Shown here one piece after another: positions 16,771 to 24,418 of a stretch of 64,000 nucleotides of DNA. The notes beneath the pieces were generated by a model. It did no database searches. It was not told where the DNA came from and saw only the letters and a program-made list of their open reading frames with translations. The position numbers and the translations under genes were made by a program. Origin of the DNA: an uncultured Prevotellaceae bacterium (GTDB lineage: Bacteria > Bacteroidota > Bacteroidia > Bacteroidales > Bacteroidaceae). Within the stretch, counting starts at the first letter, position 1; each line of letters begins with the position of its first letter. The stretch is taken from NCBI GenBank assembly GCA_902770195.1, contig CACXSA010000003.1:1-64000 (forward strand), read 5' to 3'.

Positions 16771-18252
16771 TTATTTCAGGAAGGGGTCAAGGAATTCGTA
16801 TAACTTTTGTTTGTCCTTATCGGTCCAATAATTGACAAAGTCGGTGTGTGTTCCCTCGAACACGGTCAACTTACTAATGTTAGGATTGGCGAGAATGATG
16901 TCGTCGGCAATAGCAGCACCGGTCCAGGGGTCTGCACCGCCATAGACGAAGAGAATCTTGCATGGTGTGGTCTTCATGCCTTCCAGGAATTCATTGATGA
17001 ACTTGCCGTTGTCGTAGATGACGCCAAACGTCTCTGGACGAATTTCTGCACCATTGAGTTCCTTCCACTGTTGTGGCGTCAACAGGTCCTCAATCCATGC
17101 GTAGTCCCAGCTGAAGTTGCCAAGATCGATACAGGTCTGCACATCATAGGGGTAGAAGCGTTTTACCGGCTTGTAGGCAGCACGGCGACCGATGAATCCG
17201 AAACTGGTCAGCTGCCTGTTCATCTCGTGCTTGGCGAATGCACAGCGGGCGGCAATTTCCTGCTGGGTCTCGTTTTTGAACTTGGTTGCTTTGTTGGCCA
17301 TGAAGAACTTGTAGAAGTCTTCTGCCGAGCTTGTCTCGGTGGGTATCCAGCTCTTCCAGAGGCTGATGTGTACATAAGACTCCTTTTCGAACAGGTTGGT
17401 GAAGATTTCTGCGGCAAACATGTCGTCAATCTGGTCTTGCGTCATACCCCGTACATCATTGGGCTTTTCCGTCGCATACCATGCTGTCAGCTGGTGCAGC
17501 AGAGTCTTGTTGCTGAAGGCATAGCGGATGACCGCCTTTATCTTCTGCAGTTCAGACACGATGTCCTTTGCCGTGAGCACTTGGGTGCCGACGCGCTTAT
17601 CATTGAGCGATGTGAGGTATGGACCGCAGTAAGGTACATAGACATCCATGTCGTTGGGATAGTGATAGGCATAGAAAGCAGTTGTCTCGCCGTTCTTGCT
17701 CACACCTGTCGAAACCCACTTGCCTTTGAACATGCCCGAAGCCTTCAGTGCTGTAACGATGCTGTGTAGGTCGGAAGACTGCTGCCAGGCGTTGAGGAAG
17801 GTGAACTCGTTGGAGTATCCCTGTGGCAGTGACCATCCGTGATAGCGATGCTCAACGGCAACGCAGTTGGTCTTGTAAATTTCGACAATAGCCGGCAGTA
17901 CGATACTATCCAGACGGTTCGTGTTAACATCCGGTTCACCCCCAAGTGCGTAGCCCTCCGTGTGCAGTACCGTGTTGTAGTCCTTGTCCTTGTACTTCAG
18001 TACCACTTGCTGCTTGAACTTGCCCAGCGCGGGATTCTGGTGGTCGATGTCCTGCTCGAAGTTGAAGAAGTAACACTCACCCTCTTTGTAATGGTTAAAG
18101 CACTTGATGTCCGTGACGCCGGGAATTTTCTGCAGGGCGGCTATCACCTCGGGATTGCCAGGAAGTGCAGGCACCATTGTCTCAAATTCGTTCTCGTTCT
18201 GCACCAGTCCACCGCCAGAGATGTCGGGAACTGCAGCATTGTCTTCTTTCAC
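16771..18252 (-). CDS. S37-family (PS-10-like) tripeptidyl aminopeptidase, signal peptide interrupted
   Basis: The 493-residue frame opens with a GTG at 18252 and carries the alpha/beta-hydrolase serine peptidase plan: nucleophile region VSTGVSKNGETTAF, a C-terminal Asp in LFVYGGADPWTG and the catalytic His in FEGTHTDFVNYW. These fit family S37, which removes tripeptides from N termini. Just upstream, in frame, lie MMKKMNAWM, an amber codon (18292-18294) and AAILICGLTLVSC, a perfect lipoprotein signal with the Cys three residues before this GTG region. The ancestral start was therefore 18321, and the present gene is either inactive for export, expressed in the cytoplasm from GTG, or read through. 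Confidence 0.8.
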   Translation of the reverse strand: MKEDNAAVPDISGGGLVQNENEFETMVPALPGNPEVIAALQKIPGVTDIKCFNHYKEGECYFFNFEQDIDHQNPALGKFKQQVVLKYKDKDYNTVLHTEGYALGGEPDVNTNRLDSIVLPAIVEIYKTNCVAVEHRYHGWSLPQGYSNEFTFLNAWQQSSDLHSIVTALKASGMFKGKWVSTGVSKNGETTAFYAYHYPNDMDVYVPYCGPYLTSLNDKRVGTQVLTAKDIVSELQKIKAVIRYAFSNKTLLHQLTAWYATEKPNDVRGMTQDQIDDMFAAEIFTNLFEKESYVHISLWKSWIPTETSSAEDFYKFFMANKATKFKNETQQEIAARCAFAKHEMNRQLTSFGFIGRRAAYKPVKRFYPYDVQTCIDLGNFSWDYAWIEDLLTPQQWKELNGAEIRPETFGVIYDNGKFINEFLEGMKTTPCKILFVYGGADPWTGAAIADDIILANPNISKLTVFEGTHTDFVNYWTDKDKQKLYEFLDPFLK

Positions 18253-18321
18253 ACACGATACGAGTGTGAGGCCGCAAATCAGGATGGCTGCCTACATCCA
18301 TGCATTCATCTTTTTCATCAT
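18253..18321 (-). pseudogene. Broken lipoprotein signal sequence of the S37 peptidase
   Basis: The start ATG at 18321 leads in frame into the peptidase but meets TAG at 18292-18294 after nine residues. Downstream of the stop the frame still encodes a hydrophobic stretch ending in the lipobox LVSC. Confidence 0.75.
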
Positions 18322-18360
18322 TATTTTAAGTCTATATTTATCGGTTAATAATAAATTATG

Positions 18361-18740
18361 AGTACAAAGAGACATTTAATAAAAGATTTATGCAACATTT
18401 CGCACTTTTTTTTAAACAATGGAAAAAAATGCGGATTGTTGAATTCTATATCCTAGGAATCCTCACAAGGGGGTGGCAGACGGGCTAGTTGGTCATTAAG
18501 TGTAGGAAAAGCGTACCGGGGTTGTCGTAGAAAGTGTACGAAGTCGTTAGCTGTAGCCTCGTGCGTACATATATTTTAATATGTGAGGCAAGAAAAACAA
18601 CTTTTTTCTATTATGTTAGGTCACAACAGGCGTATGTGACTTGAAATTATAGCGCGTTTAGTGTGGATTTTATTAAAGATTTGCACGTTTTTTCGTAATA
18701 ATTGATGCTTTGATGAAAAATATTCGACTACAATGTGCTG
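18361..18740. other. Gene-free interval with possible RNA-like hairpins
   Basis: No convincing reading frame is present. Two small inverted repeats are visible: GCCTC at 18556-18560 with GAGGC at 18585-18589 around ACATAT/ATATGT, and GTCACA (18620-18625) with TGTGAC (18635-18640). A small RNA or a remnant of a deleted gene is possible, but nothing identifies either. Confidence 0.35.
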
Positions 18741-18760
18741 ATATATTGAGATTTATTTAA

Positions 18761-18768
18761 TATCTTTG
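18761..18768 (+). promoter_or_regulatory. -7 box for the small helix-turn-helix gene
   Basis: TATCTTTG lies 46 bases before the start codon at 18815. No good -33 TTTG is seen at the expected distance. Confidence 0.5.
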
Positions 18769-18814
18769 CACCCGATAAGAAACCAAATTAGGAAACTAAA
18801 TAAGGCTGTAAAGT

Positions 18815-19027
18815 ATGAATATTGGCAAACATGTCGAAGAAATTCTGAGGAAACAGGGTAGGTCTGCTTCATGGTTAGCAAGTCAAATTCCCTGCGAGCG
18901 TACTAATGTTTATAACATTTTTAAGCGCAAAAGTTTAGATGTACGCCTCTTGATGAGGATAAGTGTTGTTCTTGAGCATGACTTCTTTAAAGAATTGTCT
19001 GAAGAAGCATTTCCAAGAAAAAGGTAA
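18815..19027 (+). CDS. Small XRE-type helix-turn-helix protein
   Basis: The 70-residue protein is almost entirely one helix-turn-helix domain: HVEEILRKQGRSASWLASQI is the first pair of helices, and PCERTNVYNIFKRKSLDVRL the recognition helix region, followed by LLMRISVVLEHDFFKELSE. No partner domain is present, so it is a minimal DNA-binding protein of unknown target. It has its own -7 box and terminator and is therefore monocistronic. Confidence 0.75.
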   Translation: MNIGKHVEEILRKQGRSASWLASQIPCERTNVYNIFKRKSLDVRLLMRISVVLEHDFFKELSEEAFPRKR

Positions 19028-19034
19028 ATAATTT

Positions 19035-19061
19035 AAGCCGCTGCATTTTAGGTAGCGGCTT
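19035..19061 (+). terminator. Terminator of the small helix-turn-helix gene
   Basis: AAGCCGCT (19035-19042) pairs with AGCGGCTT (19054-19061), extended by a G-T and a C-G pair, and is followed by a T-rich run. Confidence 0.85.
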
Positions 19062-19120
19062 TTATTATTTTTTTCTGCCGGGGGAATGAAAAATGAATAT
19101 ATTTCCATAGTTATCGAAAA

Positions 19121-19152
19121 TTTCTCAATTCTCATTTCTCATTTCTCATTCT
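19121..19152 (+). repeat. Heptamer array, unit ATTTCTC, upstream of nuoA
   Basis: Four units of TTTCTCA/ATTTCTC occupy 19121-19152, exactly where the -33 element of the nuo promoter should be. A weak inverted counterpart (AATGAAAAATGAAT) lies at 19085-19098. Confidence 0.7.
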
Positions 19153-19159
19153 TTTTTAG

Positions 19160-19167
19160 TACCTTTG
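19160..19167 (+). promoter_or_regulatory. -7 box of the nuo operon
   Basis: TACCTTTG is a perfect -7 box, 42 bases before nuoA. The region 20 bases upstream is filled by heptamer repeats and has no TTTG. Confidence 0.6.
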
Positions 19168-19208
19168 TGCCCACTTAAGTAAGCAATATTATAATATTAT
19201 AAGATTTT

Positions 19209-19559
19209 ATGAACTTTACTTTGTTAATTACCGTCTTGCTGACGGCTATTACATTGGTGGTTGCGGCTTACGTGGTAGCCAAGCTGATAGGCCCTAGGTC
19301 CTATGCAAAGGTGAAAGGTGAGCCGTATGAGAGTGGTATTCCCACCCGAGGCAGTTCTTGGCTGCCCGTTTCAGTGGGATTCTACCTCTTTGCCATCTTA
19401 TTCCTCATGTTCGATGTGGAAACGGTGTTTCTATATCCATGGGCAGTGGTAGTGAAGGAGTTCGGTTCGATGGCTCTGCTTAGCATCGGCTTCTTCTTGG
19501 TAGTTCTAGTGTTAGGCTTGGCATACGCCTGGCGGAAAGGAGATTTAGAATGGAAGTAA
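19209..19559 (+). CDS. nuoA: NADH-quinone oxidoreductase subunit A
   Basis: This 116-residue membrane subunit of complex I has three transmembrane helices and the conserved signature around helix 2 (FLMFDVETVFLYPWAV) plus the loop GPRSYAKVKGEPYESGIP. It lies at the junction of the peripheral arm and the membrane arm. It is the first gene of the operon, and its end overlaps the start of nuoB by ten bases. Confidence 0.95.
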   Translation: MNFTLLITVLLTAITLVVAAYVVAKLIGPRSYAKVKGEPYESGIPTRGSSWLPVSVGFYLFAILFLMFDVETVFLYPWAVVVKEFGSMALLSIGFFLVVLVLGLAYAWRKGDLEWK

Positions 19560-20284
19560 GGAAACCTCACATCAAAAGTATTCCCTACGAGGAGTGGAAC
19601 GACAATGCCTCGTTGGAGAAGATTGTTGACGAGCTCCATGAGGGCGGTGTCAATGTGATTACGGGTTCGCTGGACCAGTTGATTAACTGGGGACGTTCTA
19701 ACTCTCTCTGGTCGCTGACTTTCGCCACTTCTTGCTGTGGTATCGAGTTCATGGCCTGCGGTTGTGCCCGTTATGATTTTGCGCGCTTCGGTTTCGAGGT
19801 AACACGTAACTCTCCCCGTCAGGCAGACTTGATTATGTGTGCCGGTACTATTACTCACAAGATGGCTCCTGCCTTGAAGCGTCTGTACGACGAGATGGCC
19901 GAGCCTAAGTATGTGATAGCTGTCGGTGGCTGTGCCATCAGCGGTGGTCCGTTCAAGTCCAGCTACCATGTCGTCAAGGGTATTGAGGAGATTGTTCCCG
20001 TCGATGTGTTTATTCCTGGTTGTCCTCCACGTCCAGAAGCTATCATGTATGGTATGATGCAGCTGCAGCGTAAGGTGAAGATTGAGAAATTCTTCGGCGG
20101 TGCCAACCACAAGCAGACCGCAGAGGAAGCAGCACTGGGTGTTTCTAATGAGGAACTGACATTCCGTTCAAAGCATGGCGACCATCGTCGTGAGCCCATT
20201 GTGGTAACAGAGGTCCCCCAGGAGTTTGTAGAAGAAATCAAGGCTGTTCAGGCAGAAACTAAAGAAGAGGAGGGCAAGGCATGA
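19550..20284 (+). CDS. nuoB: NADH-quinone oxidoreductase subunit B
   Basis: This subunit carries the terminal iron-sulfur cluster N2. Ligand regions are visible: the tandem cysteines in TSCCGIEFMACG, the cysteine in DLIMCAGTITHKM, and the cysteine of VFIPGCPPRPEAIMYG. At 244 residues it is longer than many NuoB proteins because of a charged C-terminal tail (after QRKVKIEKFFGG) rich in Glu and Lys. Its stop overlaps the start of nuoCD by four bases. Confidence 0.95.
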   Translation: MEVRKPHIKSIPYEEWNDNASLEKIVDELHEGGVNVITGSLDQLINWGRSNSLWSLTFATSCCGIEFMACGCARYDFARFGFEVTRNSPRQADLIMCAGTITHKMAPALKRLYDEMAEPKYVIAVGGCAISGGPFKSSYHVVKGIEEIVPVDVFIPGCPPRPEAIMYGMMQLQRKVKIEKFFGGANHKQTAEEAALGVSNEELTFRSKHGDHRREPIVVTEVPQEFVEEIKAVQAETKEEEGKA

Positions 20285-21891
20285 AATTAGAATTCCTATC
20301 ATTCGATTTTGACAAGTTCGCCTCTGAGATGCAGAACTTGAAAGACAAGAAGGGCTTTGACTATCTTGTAACCATCGTCGGCGAGGACTTCGGCGAGGAG
20401 GGGCTCGGATGTGTCTATATCCTTGAGAATACCAATACTCACGAGCGTTGCAGCGTAAAGCAGATTGCCAAGACGCAGGTTTGCGGCGACGGTATCTCGA
20501 GCAATGGTAGCTGTGATTTGGAAGGTCAGATGCTGGCTTATCTCCCCACCGTTTCTAACATTTGGAAGGTTGCCGACTTGTTGGAGCGTGAGGTTTATGA
20601 CTTCTATGGCATCGTGTTCCTGGGTCATCCCGATATGCGCCGTCTGTTCCTGCGTTCAGATTTCAAAGGTCATCCTTTCCGTAAGGATTGGCAGTTCAAC
20701 GACAAATATACCCTTGAGGACGATGTAGAGCCCGACTACGGTTTGGAGTTCTATCTTGACAAAGACGGTATTCTGCAGAGCAAGCAGAATAAGCTTTTCG
20801 ATGCAGATGACTATGTGATTAACATCGGTCCTCAGCACCCGGCAACTCATGGTGTGCTCCGCTTGCAGACCGTGCTGAATGGTGAGACGGTGAAGCGCAT
20901 CTATCCGCACTTGGGCTATATCCATCGTGCTATTGAGAAGATGTGGGAAGGAATGACTTATCCTCAGACGCTGGCTTTGACAGATCGTCTTAACTATCTG
21001 GGAGCTATGCAACATCGTCACGCTCTGGTAGGTGTTATAGAGGAGGCTATGGAGGTAGAGCTGACAGACCGCATCAAGTACATCCGTACTATCATGGATG
21101 AACTGCAGCGTCTTGATTCTCACCTGCTTTACACCTCGTGTGTCGCTCAGGACCTGGGTGCTCTCACTGGCATGCTCTACGGTATGCGCGACCGTGAGCA
21201 TGTGCTCAATGTGATGGAAGAGACCACTGGTGGACGTTTGATTCAGAATTATTACCGCATCGGAGGCTTGCAGGATGACATCGATCCTAACTTCGTTAAG
21301 AACTGTAAGGATTTGGTGAAGTATCTGCGTCCTACTATCCAGGAGTATATGGATGTGTTTGGCGATAACGTCATTACGCATAATCGTCTGGAGAAGTGCG
21401 GACCGATGAGTCTTGAGGATTGTATCAACTACGCTGTTACCGGTCCTGCCGGACGTGCTTCTGGTTGGAAGAACGATGTGCGCAAGAACCACCCATACGA
21501 CATGTACGACAAGGTGGAGTGGGAGCAGTGCACTTTGAACGGCTGTGACTCTATGGACCGTTATCTGGTTCACATCAACGAGATGTACCAGAGCCTGAAT
21601 ATCATAGAGCAACTCATCGACAATATCCCAGAGGGCGACTTCTATGTGAAGCAGAAGCCCATCATCAAGGTGCCCGAAGGACAGTGGTACTACTCTGTAG
21701 AGGGTGTAGCTGGTGAGTTTGGTGTGTATCTCGACTCTCGTGGCGACAAGAGTCCATATCGCATGAAGATGCGTCCGATGGGTCTCTCGTTGGTAGGTGC
21801 TTTCGATCCGATGCTTCGTGGTCAGAAGATTGCCGACCTCATCGCTACTTGTGCCGCTATTGACGTTGTAATACCTGATATTGACAGATAA
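20281..21891 (+). CDS. nuoCD: NADH-quinone oxidoreductase, fused subunits C and D
   Basis: The N-terminal part (about 1-165) is NuoC, ending in HPDMRRLFLRSDFKGHPFR. NuoD begins near residue 178 with INIGPQHPATHGVLR and contains the quinone-site elements GYIHRAIEKM, YLGAMQHRHA and the C-terminal CAAIDVVIPDIDR. NuoC and NuoD together form the quinone-reduction surface with NuoB. The C-D fusion is also known in other bacteria. Confidence 0.95.
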   Translation: MKLEFLSFDFDKFASEMQNLKDKKGFDYLVTIVGEDFGEEGLGCVYILENTNTHERCSVKQIAKTQVCGDGISSNGSCDLEGQMLAYLPTVSNIWKVADLLEREVYDFYGIVFLGHPDMRRLFLRSDFKGHPFRKDWQFNDKYTLEDDVEPDYGLEFYLDKDGILQSKQNKLFDADDYVINIGPQHPATHGVLRLQTVLNGETVKRIYPHLGYIHRAIEKMWEGMTYPQTLALTDRLNYLGAMQHRHALVGVIEEAMEVELTDRIKYIRTIMDELQRLDSHLLYTSCVAQDLGALTGMLYGMRDREHVLNVMEETTGGRLIQNYYRIGGLQDDIDPNFVKNCKDLVKYLRPTIQEYMDVFGDNVITHNRLEKCGPMSLEDCINYAVTGPAGRASGWKNDVRKNHPYDMYDKVEWEQCTLNGCDSMDRYLVHINEMYQSLNIIEQLIDNIPEGDFYVKQKPIIKVPEGQWYYSVEGVAGEFGVYLDSRGDKSPYRMKMRPMGLSLVGAFDPMLRGQKIADLIATCAAIDVVIPDIDR

Positions 21892-21905
21892 AAAGCGTTT
21901 GGATT

Positions 21906-22994
21906 ATGTTCGACTTTTCTATTATAACCCAATGGTTTGACCAACTGCTTCGCGTGACAGTAGGATGTCCCGACTGGTTGGCAATATTGATTGAGTGCGT
22001 GCTGGTGGGTGTCGCTATCCTAGTGGGATATGCCCTCATCGCCATTGTATTGATTTTTATGGAGCGTAAAGTCTGCGCTTACTTCCAGTGCCGTCTTGGC
22101 CCGATGCGCGTAGGATACTGGGGCTTGCTTCAGGTGTTTGCCGATGTGTTGAAGATGCTCATCAAGGAGATTTTCATTGTTGACAAGGCAGATAAGGTGC
22201 TCTATCTCGTTGCTCCGCTCTTGGTGATTATCGGCTCAGTAGGTGCCTTCTCGTTCCTGCCTTGGAACAACGGTGCTACGGTGCTTGACTTCAACGTTGG
22301 CGTGTTCCTGCTTACTGCTATTTCTTCGATAGGTGTGGTAGGTATCTTCCTCGCAGGTTGGGGTTCTAACAACAAGTATTCTGTGGTTTCGGCCATGCGT
22401 GGTGCTGTGCAGATGATTTCTTACGAGATGTCGCTTTGCCTTTGCCTGATTACTGCTGTAATTCTGACAGGAACCATGCAGATGAGTGGTATTGTTGAGG
22501 CTCAGACAGGCCCTTGGAAGTGGTTGATTTTCCAGGGACATATTCCTGCCTTGATAGCTTTCTTTGTATTCCTCATTGCTGGTAATGCAGAGGCTAACCG
22601 TGGCCCGTTCGATATGGCTGAGGCAGAGAGTGAGTTGACTGCTGGACATCATACCGAGTATTCCGGTATGGGCTTCGGCTTCTTCTACCTCGCTGAGTTC
22701 CTGAACCTCTTTATCATCGCAGGTATTGCCGCTACCGTATTCCTTGGTGGCTGGGCTCCCGTGAACATTGGCATAGCCGCTTTCGACCAGGTGATGAACT
22801 ACATCCCTGGTATCGTATGGTTCATGGGTAAAGCCTTTTTCCTGGTATGGATTCTGATGTGGATTAAGTGGACGTTCCCCCGCCTGCGTATCGACCAGAT
22901 TCTGAAGCTGGAGTGGAAGTATCTCATGCCGCTGGCACTGATTAACCTGGTGATTATGACTGTTGTAGTGGCTTTGGGCCTATATATTAAATAA
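21906..22994 (+). CDS. nuoH: NADH-quinone oxidoreductase subunit H
   Basis: The 362-residue membrane subunit contains MERKVCAYFQCRLGPMRVG near the N terminus, and NRGPFDMAEAESELTAGH with the acidic loop of the quinone chamber entrance. About eight transmembrane helices can be drawn. It couples quinone reduction to ion movement. It starts 15 bases after nuoCD. Confidence 0.95.
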   Translation: MFDFSIITQWFDQLLRVTVGCPDWLAILIECVLVGVAILVGYALIAIVLIFMERKVCAYFQCRLGPMRVGYWGLLQVFADVLKMLIKEIFIVDKADKVLYLVAPLLVIIGSVGAFSFLPWNNGATVLDFNVGVFLLTAISSIGVVGIFLAGWGSNNKYSVVSAMRGAVQMISYEMSLCLCLITAVILTGTMQMSGIVEAQTGPWKWLIFQGHIPALIAFFVFLIAGNAEANRGPFDMAEAESELTAGHHTEYSGMGFGFFYLAEFLNLFIIAGIAATVFLGGWAPVNIGIAAFDQVMNYIPGIVWFMGKAFFLVWILMWIKWTFPRLRIDQILKLEWKYLMPLALINLVIMTVVVALGLYIK

Positions 22995-23003
22995 GGTATA
23001 GCA

Positions 23004-23549
23004 ATGGAAGATAATAAAACATATTTCGGAGAAATCGGGCACGGCCTGAAGACTTTGGCCATTGGTATGAAGACCACCTGGAAGGAATTCTTCAAGGACT
23101 TTTTTACCAATAAGTCAACAGAGCAGTACCCAGAGAACCGCAAGACTACACTTCATGTGGCTAAGCGTCATCGTGGTCGCCTGACATTCAAGCGCAACGA
23201 CGACGGCAGCTACAAGTGTACGGCTTGCACCTTGTGCGAGAAAGCTTGTCCGAACGGAACCATTAAGATTACTGCCCACATGGCGGAAGATTCTGAGACA
23301 GGCAAGAAAAAGAAGGTGCTCGATGATTATCAGTACGACCTGGGCGACTGTATGTTCTGCCAGCTTTGTACGAATGCCTGCAACTTCGATGCTATCGAGT
23401 TTACGAATGATTTCGAGAATGCTGTGTTCGATCGCAGTAAGCTAGTGCTTCACCTGAATCAGGAAGTTTATCAAGGCGGCTCTCTGCCTAACCTCATTGA
23501 AGGTGGTGCTGCATTCGAGGTCGGTAAGTTTAACACTAAAACGAAGTAA
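23004..23549 (+). CDS. nuoI: NADH-quinone oxidoreductase subunit I (two 4Fe-4S clusters)
   Basis: The 181 residues carry two CxxCxxCxxxC motifs, CTACTLCEKACPNG and CMFCQLCTNACNFDA, which hold clusters N6a and N6b between the electron input and NuoB. The N terminus is a short amphipathic region without a signal. In this operon type the electron donor docks directly near NuoI/NuoB, as no NuoE/F/G genes are present. Confidence 0.95.
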   Translation: MEDNKTYFGEIGHGLKTLAIGMKTTWKEFFKDFFTNKSTEQYPENRKTTLHVAKRHRGRLTFKRNDDGSYKCTACTLCEKACPNGTIKITAHMAEDSETGKKKKVLDDYQYDLGDCMFCQLCTNACNFDAIEFTNDFENAVFDRSKLVLHLNQEVYQGGSLPNLIEGGAAFEVGKFNTKTK

Positions 23550-23554
23550 AGACT

Positions 23555-24076
23555 ATGGCTGATTTAGTAATGTTTTGCATTCTTGCTGTTGTCATTCTTG
23601 GCTCTGCCGTCTTGTGTGTGACAACAACTCGAATCATGCGAGCTGCAACATTTATGTTGTTCGTGCTCTTCGGTGTGGCAGGTCTTTATTTCCTGCTTGA
23701 TTATACCTATCTGGGTGCTGCCCAGATATCTGTCTATGCTGGTGGTGTAACGATGATTTATGTATTCGCCATCCAGTTGGTAAACAAGCGTACCTTACAA
23801 GGCTTGACCGAGCGTATGAAGGGTAGTCGTGTCCTGTGGGGCGGATTACTTACTATCATTGGCTGTGCCACAGTTATCTTGGTATTGATTAAGAATCAGT
23901 TCTTGTATGCTGCTATGGCCGTTCCCAATGCTGAAGTGCCAATGAAATCTATTGGTATGGCTCTTGTGGGTGCTGACAAGTATCAGTATGTACTTCCTTT
24001 CGAGTTTATATCCCTGTTCTTGTTGGCTTGTATTATTGGTGGTTTGGTTGTTGCACGTAAAGAAAAGGAGGAATAA
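23555..24076 (+). CDS. nuoJ: NADH-quinone oxidoreductase subunit J
   Basis: This 173-residue protein has five hydrophobic helices and the conserved LLDYTYLGAAQISVYAGGV segment, whose pi-bulge is part of the ion path. It starts five bases after nuoI. Confidence 0.94.
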   Translation: MADLVMFCILAVVILGSAVLCVTTTRIMRAATFMLFVLFGVAGLYFLLDYTYLGAAQISVYAGGVTMIYVFAIQLVNKRTLQGLTERMKGSRVLWGGLLTIIGCATVILVLIKNQFLYAAMAVPNAEVPMKSIGMALVGADKYQYVLPFEFISLFLLACIIGGLVVARKEKEE

Positions 24077-24080
24077 GCGT

Positions 24081-24389
24081 ATGGTACCTGTAGAATGTTA
24101 TTTCGTGCTTAGTGCACTATTGTTCTTCATTGGTGTGTTCGGCTTTATTACCCGTCGCAACTTGATTGCCATGCTCATCTCTGTGGAGTTGATTCTGAAT
24201 GCCGTTGACATCAATTTTGCTGCCTTTAACCGTTTGCTGTTCCCAGGCTCTATGGAGGGTATGTTCATGACCCTTTTCTCCATCGGAGTCTCTGCAGCAG
24301 AGTCGGCAGTGGCCATTGCAATTATCATCAATGTTTATCGCAACTTCAAGAGCGATAGCGTTGACAGTATTAAGAATATGAAATGGTAA
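24081..24389 (+). CDS. nuoK: NADH-quinone oxidoreductase subunit K
   Basis: The 102-residue protein has three helices with the two buried glutamates of NuoK: one in LISVELILNAVDINFAAF and one in GVSAAESAVAIAIIINV. I start it at ATG 24081, right after the nuoJ stop; the frame extends upstream into nuoJ but that part is not NuoK-like. Confidence 0.95.
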   Translation: MVPVECYFVLSALLFFIGVFGFITRRNLIAMLISVELILNAVDINFAAFNRLLFPGSMEGMFMTLFSIGVSAAESAVAIAIIINVYRNFKSDSVDSIKNMKW

Positions 24390-24418
24390 GCTAAGGTAAA
24401 AAGTAAAAGTGAGAAATT

